Assembly (NCBI GenBank): GCA_012295275.1
Contig: CM022673.1
Location: 13,385,288-13,449,287 of the forward strand
DNA from: Chrysomallon squamiferum
Lineage: Eukaryota; Mollusca; Gastropoda; Neomphalida; Peltospiridae
Length of the DNA: 64,000 nt
Direction: 5' to 3'
The notes beneath the pieces are model-generated. The model was not told the origin of the DNA. It ran no database searches and saw nothing but the letters and a program-made list of their open reading frames with translations. Each line of letters begins with the position of its first letter. The stretch's first letter is position 1. Below are positions 1 to 11,864 of the stretch, piece after piece. The translations under genes were made by a program, and so were the position numbers.

Positions 1-672
1 GAAACAATCAACAACTGTGATCAAGTATTATCAAGCACTATCAATCTACAAGTGAGAGAGTCAGCAACAGAAACAATCAACAAGTGTGATCAAGTACTAT
101 CAATCTACAAGTGTGAAGAGTTAGCAACAGAAACAATCAACAAGTGTGATCAAGTACTATCAATCTACAAGTGTGAAGAGTCAGCAAAAGAAACAATCAA
201 CAAGTGTGATCAAGTACTATCAATCTACAAGTGTGAAGAGTCAGCAACAGAAACAATCAACAAGTGTGATCAAGTACTATCAATCTACAAGTGTGAAGAG
301 TCAGCAACAGAAACAATCAACAACTCTGATCAAGTACTATCAATCTACAAGTGTGAAGAGTCAGCAACAGAAACAATCAACAAGTGTGATCAAGCACTAT
401 CAATCTACAAGTGTGAAGAGTCAGCAAAAGAAACAATCAACAAGTGTGATCAAGCATTATCAAGTATTTACAAACTACAAGTGTGAAGAGTCTGCAACTG
501 AAACAATCAACAACTCTGATCAAGTACTATCAATCTACAAGTGTGAAGAGTCAGCAACAGAAACAATCAACAAATGTGATCAAGTACTATCAATCTACAA
601 GTGTGAAGAGTCAGCAACAGAAACAATCAAGAAGTGTGAAGAGTCAGCAACAGAAACAATCGTCAAGACCAA
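1..672. repeat. 60-bp minisatellite array (about 11 units, cut by the window edge)
   Basis: Tandem units of 60 bp with few substitutions; two units (near 1-69 and 421-490) are lengthened by about 10 bp and the last (about 610-672) is shortened. Because 60 is a multiple of three and units lack stops, all three plus-strand frames stay open and would encode a 20-residue period rich in K, C, E, S, T, Q; I read this as a by-product, not a gene. The array starts about 2 bp beyond the splice donor of the last MADD exon in the window, so it lies inside a MADD intron, on the opposite strand to the apparent open frames. Its left end is outside the window. Confidence 0.9.
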
Positions 673-673
673 C

Positions 674-3600
674 CTGAGTCAGTGCTAGTACTGGGTGATT
701 TCTCAATGTTTGCTGCTGTCAGGGGCAGAGGCCGACCCTGCTCTCGCTCCCTCTCAGACCACCACCCACTGTGTGTTTGACCCTGCCCAAGCATGCGTGG
801 CTGATGGTGTGGCCCTGTTGAGGAGATGGGATTAGTACTGTGCTAACCAGAGCCTTTGGATCACTGCCACTTCAGTGTCACCATGTGACCAGCAAAACAC
901 TTGTCAACCATGGATGATTGTTTTTTTAATGTTTTTTTTAATTTAAATTGTCAAGATGAAATCAAAGCCAGGAAAGACCCCTGAGAGTTAAACTATTTTC
1001 AAAAATTCCATCACATTCAGTTTATCTTATTTTTCAGTTTCTAACTAAATTCACCAAGTGTCAAAGAGATACAAAGACTCTGGTTAAAAGAAAGCAATGA
1101 AGCAAAGAACAAAGAACCATAACCATGAAATTAAAAAAAAAAAAATTAAAAAAAATATATATAATAAAATTAAAAAATAAATTAAAAAATATATATATAA
1201 AATCCTTCACAAAAATTATTTAAAGGTATTTAATTTATTATTATTATTTTGTTTTTAAATTAAAATTTAAAAAACACATTTAAAATTATCATCTTCAACT
1301 TTTTGTATGCTTAAAAACTAAATAGGTTCTTTAGCAGACTGATCCACTGATAAATGTAAAAACACTCTTGATGTATAATGAAAAAAATTAAATTACTTTT
1401 TAAAGTTCTATTTTATTCTCAAAAATTAAAATGGTAAATGGTAACTTAATCTTAAAGATATATTCATTTATTCATTATTAAGATAAAATTTAAAAGCACT
1501 CCTGAATAATAAATAAGCTCTCTGTCAGAAAGGAAATTCTAAAGAAGAAACCCAGACCAAAGCTGTTTCAGCTAAAAGTGTTCAGTTACTGGTGATATAA
1601 AATCCACTTTCACCAGAATCTGCTTCACGTAGCAAACATGTAAATGCATCAGACTTCAACTTGGACACATTCTATGTATACATTCCAGTGAGGTTAAAAT
1701 TAGATTACAATGATGTTATCTCTTTCAAAAAAGAAAGTTTAATACACAGAGGTTTTGTTTAGCCCAAACCAAGAGTAGTGTTAAATGATAAGAAAATGTG
1801 TTAAATGTGTGTTTTCTGTACTCTCACCAATAACTGTTGGTCCATGTTCTTCAGAAAGGTTCTGGACATTGGATTTCTGCATAGAGTCACCTTCTTTGGA
1901 AGATGCCAAGCTTTCATGACTCCCATGAAATGATGCCATCTGGAGAATAAAAATATTTCATCAATATTCGTGAAAACAACACACAAGAAGTCAAACTGAG
2001 AATAAAATATTATATAGTAATTCATGAAACAACAACTTTCTGTGAATAAAATTATATCAATACTCATCTAATTAAAATGTTTAAATATTAATTTTATATT
2101 AGTGTTAAATACATAGTCCATCATGACAATATGAGAGAGCAAACCAACTATTAATTACAGACTGGAGCAAATCATATTTTAAGTCACCTTCCTCCAGTTA
2201 GAAAATTTAATCTTTCATTTTCAAAATTACTACTGGACTTACATTAACTAACATCAGTTTTTTAATCTATTACAACATTAGTTTCTGATCTTACTACTGC
2301 TACTTACATCTGGGGTGAGACTGTCACTGCGGTTGCTGTTGGCACCTATGATTTCTCGACACCAGTAATGAGTGTGTAGTATTTCCATCAACATGAAAGC
2401 ACTAGCCATTCCCCCAGTCCATGGTTCTGGTAAGTGTGCTCCAAACCATGGCAAATTGCTTTGGCCACTGTCAACATTCCTTTGAAAATGGTACGATTTA
2501 CACACTGAAATAATAATAAAATTATCACTGGTTAATGTATATTAAAACAGTTTTGATTTGAGCTGAAAAAGGAGATATATAATTCTTCTAAAAATCATAT
2601 ACTTTTTGTTAAAGGCAAATTATAATTTATAATGTACACTTTTAATACAACTGTTTACTCATCAATTTTACCTTAAAAGTTATCACTGATGAATTGCAGG
2701 TCTTTGGAAATACAATACCACTGCTTGTATTTTATATCAAAATTTACTACTGCATAGCAGCCACTGTTGGAAACAAAAATTATAAAACACATAAATGCAA
2801 TTAAGTCTCAGCAGTTTCTGATTTACTGCATATACCACTCTTCTTCTTTTAACCTGAAGTGTATTTCTTAAATGCTCTTCAAAGATGATTTCTGATTTTC
2901 AATTCATCTGAATGAACTAAGGAATAAAACTTGAAAAAAGAAAAAAAAACGGAGTAAAGGACTCACCACATCTTCCATATGGCTCACATCATCTGGTTGT
3001 CTTCTGTCAAGGTTTTTGTTGAGTCGGCTGATGATAAAGTTTCTGTAATTTTCATCCTCCATCAATTTTTTAATACGGGTCAACTTGAGCCAGCTGACAC
3101 CCTGCCCCTCCAACACACTCTTCACAACCTCCTTCAGAAACTGCTGATTTTCACTGCAGAAGTAAAGTGTTATAACACTCTAACAGACTAACATAACTTT
3201 GATAAAAAATAAACATGCATGAAATGTGAGATTTTCCAAACCTTTAATCAAGATAAATAGTGTTTGAAAAGTGTTTAGGAAAAACAATTAAGACTTCAGA
3301 ATGTTAGAATTAGATCATTTATAAATAAATAAAACTACCTGTTGGAAGAACTTCTGGTATCTACAGAAGGCTGTTTGCGTATTTCTGGTCTGTTGCTTGA
3401 AGCATGTTTCACTAGACCTGATTTCTCAACTAAAGCCTTGCGAGGACCTACAAAAATAAAAAGTTAAAGATAAATATTACATTACAAAATATTTTTTTAA
3501 ATAAAATAAATAAACAAACAAACAAACAAAAAAAAAAAAATATAAATAATAAAAATAAATAAATAAATAAATAAATAAAAAAAAAATTATTAATGTTGGC

Positions 3601-6600
3601 TAAACAAATAAAAAAAAAAAATAATAATAATAATAATAGTAAAAAGGAAATTTATATTTAAAAAGCACAAAACAAATTCAAAGCTTACCAAGGGGAGTGA
3701 ACTGTTTGGGGGGAGGCTTGTTAGGTGGTGCATTATGAAAGCCTTTATTCCCCTGGGGTACATTTTGCTTATTGCTTCCTGAAAACAACACATATTTAAA
3801 ATTCGCTTTAGCATTCTCTTAGTATTTAAGTCCTTGCAAAACAAAAACAGAAAAATGAATACATATTTAATTAAGGCACTGTATAAAATAAATACTGTTA
3901 TTAGTAGGGGTGAGATAACTGCTGAATTTATAGCAGTTAGTAGAACTGGTACTCTGAAATATAATAGCTGAGCTTGTATTTATTTAAATAATTTTCACCA
4001 TCAATGGTAGTCCCATTTAATACTTATCTTAAATTTGTTTTACCCACCTGGAGAATCATTTGACATATCATTAATGGGCATTATGAAAACTAAAGAAAGC
4101 ACTGAGTAGTCTCAAGACAGTATGTAATGTAATTGTGAAGAAAATAATATTTGTGATAGATAATTCAGGTGTAAGTGTTTACCAAAGAGTTCTGACATTG
4201 TTGTAGTTGCAGACTGAGCCATGTCAGTCAGTTCGTTGCTAATGGTGGAGATGATTGAGGAACCAGATGACTTCTCCGAGTCTCGATCACTTGGAGGCTA
4301 GAAAAAAACACAAAAAAATAAAACACAAAATAATAATAAAAACAACAACAACAATAACAACAACTGCAATAGTAATAATAATAATTATATTAACAACAAA
4401 ATACCACCAGAGACACATTTAAACAGTCTTAAAAGCAATTTAGTTGTAATAGAATTAGAATAATACTAATACTAATACTAATACTAATACTAATACTACT
4501 ACTACTAATAATAATAATAATATTTCTCAGTACCCTCAGAGTTTTTCTTGTTGATCCACTGGAGCCACCACTGGACACACTGCCCCTCTCATTCCTGGAG
4601 AATGCTCTGTTACCAGACAGTGGGTTCAGCGCGACAGGAGGTTTGTCTGTGGATTCAAAGCTGGCTGAGTTTGGGTTATTCATGCGTATCACCTGCACAT
4701 TGGCTGGGTGTGGAGACTTTCGTAATGAATCTGGAGAGCTCTCTGGTTGACTTAAAAATCATAATAATACATTTTTAATTATTTAAAATTTTTATTTTGA
4801 AGAAACAGTAAAACTATGATATATATTAAAAAAAAATAAACTTGAATTTTTTACATTTTATTATTATCAGATTAAAATGATTTTAAATGAAATAATGTCT
4901 AGTCTTTCCCTTCAAAAAATCCAAATTTTTATTTTGTTCCCCCATTTGTTTATTAAAACACTTCACTTTTTATCTATAGTATAGTACATATTATTTTTAT
5001 TTTTGGTAAAAGATCTATGGGGTTATGCATAACATTCATCACACAACATGGAAAAACAAAAGTATTTATATTAGTTATTTTAAATGTAGTTAAATATTCA
5101 ACAAAGCACTATAAAGACTAAATTTTCAGAAATATGCTTAATTAAAAATGAAATAAAGTTGTTTTACCTGCTGATGGACTGTCCAATCATTGACACATGA
5201 CCTGAATCATATCGAAATATGTGGGCTTCTTCATTCTGAAAATGTATTTTGAATTATTTCTCAACTTGATTTATATTGACAATTAATTATACCTATAATT
5301 ATTTTATATATATATTTAGTACAAAATAATCTTTAATACATTTTTACCTGAAGTGAAGTAGTTAAAACAAATATATGCGCATGCACACACACACACACAC
5401 ACACTCATTATAGATGTATCTATTACACATTCATTTGCAAAAAAATATTATCCTAAAATAGAAATTGCTATGTACTAAAATAATTTAAATACAAACAATA
5501 TATTGTTAATATATTATGGTATAGGATTAACATGCATTATCATATTGTGAAAAGAAAATGATGTCTATGACAAAGCACCATTATCATTATATATCAGTTC
5601 ATTATTTTAAAATAAACATATCAGATATTATTATGATTCACTGCGACACTGTCAAACAGACTATTTTCAGTACTGAGAAAACATCACTATATAACAGTTA
5701 TGCATTATTTTAATTTATCACAAACTATTAACATATTTTATCATGTAAAAAGAAGCAATTGCCTATGACTAAACATCATTATAGATTAGTACACACTGTA
5801 TATTATTAACACAAATTACAATTATGGTAAACAAATTTCTGTGTGAACAGAACATCATTATGTATGAGTAATTTATTTTAAAATAAATATAATCCATATA
5901 CCAATTAACATGCAGTACTTGTATTTGATGACTAAATTGTTTTTAACCTACAGCTTACGATCAACACAAATCAGCTCAACATAACCAGTATTAGAATATA
6001 TATCAGTCCATCATTACGCTATTAATAAGTTATTAGACACAGCACCTCATTATCTTTCATATGCTGATCCTTCGGTACATCCTGGCTGTATGTAGGACTG
6101 GATGACTCAGACGAACTGACGTCACTGTCAGGTAGTGACAGGGCTGAGTCACTATTAGTGACTGGAGTCTCGGGCACATGCAGTGTACTGGGTGGACAGA
6201 ATACTTTGGACTCATCAACTGCGAGAACCTGGTTCTCGCGATAAAATGCTGTTAAATGAAAGATGCGTCATGCTTAGATGTATGCTGTTAGTTCACTATG
6301 TTAATGATTATGTTAGTTAAATTATTATTATTATTAAAGTCGTTAGTTTGATAGTGGTAATGTATCACATAATGCAGTAAATTGCTGTTGCATGCTGTTA
6401 AGTATTTATTATTTACTATGTATTATTACTACGCAGTTATTATTAATCTAATGTTACTATTATTTTTAATGTCACAGGAAAGGCCATTCAGATTAAAATA
6501 AATATTAAAGCTATGTGGTTTTAACACATAATTGATGTGCTGATAATAGTTTAAGCTCATACTATTTGTTGATGTTCATCGAGTTAAATGCATGCATCTG

Positions 6601-9600
6601 CAAGACATCCAGTAATGTCTATAACATTACTATGTATAAAACATGCAGAATAAGCATGAAATCTTCACACCAAGGTATATTTTTTAAAATGTGGTTTGAA
6701 AAATAATGCAAATGTTTCATTCACTAACTTAATATTTATTTAAAACATTGTTGTCAGCAGTAAATATTCATTTTTCTTAAAGTTTTTTATTGTGTTGTTT
6801 TTTGTGGGATCTTGTTATTGCTGTGAAGTATTTATATTAAACACGGAATAATAAAAAGTTGGTGTCATTGATTTTACTGTCTGTTTTGTGTGAAAAGAAA
6901 ATATATGTATATTCGGCACATCTGAACAGCAGTTAAAATTTTAAAATAGTTTTTCTTTTATTTCCTTTACCAACGATCTGAAGAGTTATTTCTGGTGGGT
7001 TTAAAATAATATTTTATAAATTGTTTATGTATGTGCAAAACAAGCATAACAAATTATATATGTTCATTTGCATCCAAACTGAACATGTCAAATATATTAA
7101 TTAAATTGACAATATCCCAGAATAATGGCTAGTGAGTAGCGAAGTTAGTGTGAACCACCAATGAATACAGCATAGCTTTCTGGTGTCCAATATATAATAA
7201 GACTACATATATTAAATAAGATAAATGCTTTTTTTGTGTACAATATTGTACAAAGTGTTGTATAGTTTAACTTATATATGGATTATCTAATTACACTTGA
7301 ACATAATTATTAATACATTTATATTACAGAAATATATGTAGTTTCTACCTGGAGACTCTCCATCTATTTCGCTGTTGACCATATCAGTGACGAAGTCACT
7401 AAGAGAGGAATAGGAAGAACTGGTACTTTCTGCTCCTTCGCTGTCACTGCCACTTTCATCTGCAACCATTATATTTTTAATATACACCTGTATGGAAGTA
7501 CATGCTAACACACACACAGACCAACAACATAATATACACACACATTAAGTAAGCCATGTTCAGGAAACATTTAAATAGCCGAGTTAAAAATCTTTGTCTT
7601 AAATCATTTTATCAATCAAGAGGACATATCTATATTTGAGTTTTGAAAGAGATACAGATATAAATATACACACAAACAAATACACCAATACACCAACATA
7701 CACACATACCTGTATGTACACATAAACTTACACATACACATACATGTATAAACATAAAATGTTAACTCAGTTACAATCTGTGTTCAAAATATTAGTAATT
7801 TAATAATGATAACAGAAAATGATGTAGGCACCTCCTGAAACCAAATACGACAGGACGATATCAGATAAAAGAAAATTCTTTGCTTATAAATACTTGGATT
7901 GGGATGGTAAGAGTGGAAATAGATAAATATCCTGAGAAAATATTATCAATATTTACAGCTGTTAGAGATTCAGAAGCAATTTCACACAAATATGATAATA
8001 AATGTTAAGAAAGATGTATTGTACCTGTTGGAATTTCGTCACTGTACATCTCAGAGGTAGAGCTTAATGCTGCACCAAGAGTGGAGTTTTCATCATACAC
8101 TTTAAACTCCAAGGGCTGCAGATGTTGGGCATACCACTTTGGTTTGTCACCAATTAGGGAGGGGTCATATACACCTGTCTGGACCCGCAGGTAAACAACA
8201 TTTAGTGGACACAGTGACCACTCCCCAAAATACTCCACAGCCTGTAACAGAACAAAATTCATTTATTTGTGTGTCTTTCTTAATAATAAACAAATTTTGT
8301 TAAATTCAATGTGTGTTAAGAATTAAAAAGCTGTCACAAATGTATTAAGCTAGTTATGAAATATGCTAACCATCTGAAAATTAATGTAAATATATTTGTA
8401 ATTGAACCACATGAAATTTATTTAAAATAAAAAAAACCACAAAACTTCAAAAAAAAAAAAAAAAAAAAAAAAAACAAAGATAAAGAAAAAGGCTAAATAA
8501 AGTAAGAAATTTTTATATAAATTGTAATAAAAAAGAAAAAATGTTTACCACTCAAAAAACACATTACAAGATAAAAGCTGTAATAAAATGACATCCAAAA
8601 AACTTAAATTTTTGTTACAAGGAATTCTAAGTTTAATGTTTTAAACAAGTTTAAACAGCTAACTTACCTGTGTTCTAGCTAGCCGGGCTGTGAAGTGAGT
8701 TTTTATTGGTCGAGATTTCAGAAAACTGTAGATCTGGAAGGCTACAACTGGACGAGGGTAAAGTCGCATTGTTCTTGTGTGTTCACAGAAGTTTCCAAGA
8801 ATGTTTGGTGAGTTGAAAAATCTTACCTATGTGGAGTGTAATAAAATACTTAAAATCATTATTTTTTTTCTCTTTTGATGACATTCAAAATTAAAAACAA
8901 AATGCTCACTCTTTTTCCCAAACTTATATAATAATTCTTTTTTTTTTTCTCTTGCTATCTCATTCTTTTTTTTTCTCTCCCTCTCTGTATATAACACATT
9001 AATACATACAAAACAAAGAGGCACTTCTTCTGAAAATGAAATAAATAGGTTTTTTTTATTATTAATATTATGTTTATTTGAAATATTAACAGATTTTGTA
9101 TAAAATATTAACATAATATTCAGTTATTTTATTAAAAAGTTTTTTTTTTTAAATATCTAATTTTTAATAAACATGGTTAAAGTAAGGACAAACTATAAGA
9201 TATATTTTTAGATGAGTATTTTTATATTTAATTTATTAGAATTTTTTTTATTTAAAGATTATTAATATTATTTTAAATGAACAGAATTACAAAATTACCA
9301 CATTCAAGCTTACATAAGAAATCTTAAAAGACAATCTAAACTTTTGAAATATTAAAATTCTTTACATCAGGTTTTGGTGTTTTTTTTGTTTGTTTTGGGT
9401 TTTATTTTCGGCTATCTAAAAGTAATAACATGTAAAAGACATAAAACACATTTAAAAATGATACAACAAATAATAGGCTAAACATAAAACAATTTGCCTG
9501 TGTGAATCATTTATGTTTCTGATAGAACACTGTTAATCCTCAATTTCATGACTAATATAATGGCATGCACCATTTTGGAAAATGCAAAAGTCTGGGAAAT

Positions 9601-11815
9601 CATGAATGCAAATATTAATTCTAAAATTTACCAAAACATTAAACTTTAATATGCATAACAGCTGTGTAATACTGTAATATAATAATGTAAAAACAATAAA
9701 AACAAAAAAACAAAATAAACAACATATGTAAAGAAAAATGTACAGCAGAAAAATGTAGGTTAGACTGGGTAAAGTTTGTTTGGTTAAGATGGTTATGGGT
9801 GCAGTTGTAAAATTTACACTTGCCTTGAGGGAAAGTGGCCTGAAAGAGGGTTGCCATATTCTATAATGGATTCAGAATAATTTAACAGTACTTAGGGGAA
9901 AGATTTTAAGAAATCTGAAGCCAGTGAAAAATGAGGGTCAACAGTATGTATTAACACACACACAAACACAAACACACAACAATCCCCAAAAGAAGTCAAC
10001 AGTAACTAGCTATACCATCAGACATGGAGATTATAGAGATTACATTAGATTATGCCTTGCTTGAGATAACATAGTGAAATATAATTTTTATTACAAAACA
10101 AATAAACATACACAGAATGTGCATGAATGTTTTATATGTTGTCAAACACAAAACCTACCATTGCTACTCTAACTGCTACGTCCAGGCAGTCTGTATCTCT
10201 GCCGTACAGAACTGGTTTCACCTCACCACTACCACCGTCATCATCATCATCATCAACCACCTCTTCTGGCGGTGGGTTAATGATCTAGACAAAAACAAAA
10301 TAAAAAACAACACGACTGAGTTACAGACAACACCGACACTCACCATGGCAACCCGTGTAGCTACATCCACTGAGTCAACATCGTTGCCGTATATCAAGGG
10401 ATTGAATCCCGTTTGTGAAGAGAAACTTTCTCTACGATGCCAAACTTCAGAATTTTGAGCAAGAGCGTCGAGGTTTTTGATTGGTTGAGGGGTCATGCTC
10501 ATACTAGCAAGAGCCTGTAAACCATAGTTAGTTAAGTTAGTTGTTAGAGAAACTGCCGTGCATGCAGTAGTGCAGAAAAGTAAAATGTCCAAGCAAATTA
10601 GATTTTTAAAAACAAGAACAAAAAAAAATTAGAAAAATATAAACATAAAAAAAAGACATTAACAAAACAAATTATATAATAATGAATTAATAGCATGTGC
10701 TAAAACATGGAGATTAGGAACAAGTCGAATTAGAAAAATAAAAGAATGATGTGTGAAAAAACACAGCATTGTTAAAAAGCAATTAGAAAAAAAAAAAAAA
10801 AGAAGGCCAAAGTTTTAGTTAGTAATTAGACATCAGAAATTAATGAACTCTCTGGTGTGATGTTAATTTATTTGGATAAAACAGTAATATTAATTGAAAA
10901 CAATTTTAAATTCTTTTTAAAATCTCACACATATACACATTGCAAATATGAGCACAGTAATAAAATTAAACAAGACATATTTAATGAACAGATTCTGCTG
11001 GCATGAACATTTCAATCAAATTTATAAGGATTTTACAATAAAAAATATTTATATGAAAACAACATACTAATATAACAGTTATATCCCATTTACCACAATA
11101 AATAACTCCCCACAGTAGATTAAATAATAAAATGAGATATAACAATTGGCCTTGGACCATGCTTTATGTTAGATTAACTGGCAGCAACAAATTTACATCT
11201 CTGCTAATAAAAGAAATCTCACTGCATTAGTGAATATCACACAGTGGCAAGGAGATAAAGACATCAATGACAGGAACATAACTATGGCAACACAATGATA
11301 ACAACTTTTTTTTATTATCAGTCAACTGCAGCTGGCATTTAATCAAATATATTTCTTAAATTGTTGGCTTGTATTTTCAAACAAATTTGGACATTCTATT
11401 TTTTTCGTAAATTGTTAGAAATTAAAATATTAATTTCCCTAGGTTATTATGTTTATGATAAAACGAATCTTTACCTGTTTGAGATGTGTTTTAAGTGCTG
11501 TAGCTTCTGGCTCTGGTAACGGTGGTAGATGTTCTGCAGTAGTTGGACAAATTATCTAAAAACAAGCATAAGTAATCAGATAATAATAATAATAATAATT
11601 GATATCCCAACATATAAATTTACTAACAACAAATCAAAATAAAATGAATAAAGAAGAAACCTTGTTAGAGTCTAGATCAACAAGCCAGATGTCATCAGGT
11701 AACTTGAAATCTTTCTTGTACAGGAAGAAACTGGCAGGTACTCCAATCAGAAACGGTGTTGGCGCCAAGAGCAACTGAAACAATAAATATATATATATAT
11801 ATATTTATTTATTTT

Positions 11816-11864
<49 letters not shown>

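Noticed and set aside
1-672. CRISPR array
   Set aside because: Whole units are near identical with no spacers, and the context is an animal intron.
52-688. Periodic open frames read as a repeat protein gene
   Set aside because: All three frames are open only because the 60-bp unit lacks stops; the array is antisense to a MADD intron and has no initiation or splice context of its own.
10117-10458. Plus-strand 113-codon open frame
   Set aside because: It is antisense to MADD exons 7A and 7B and crosses their splice sites; the minus-strand reading is the conserved one.
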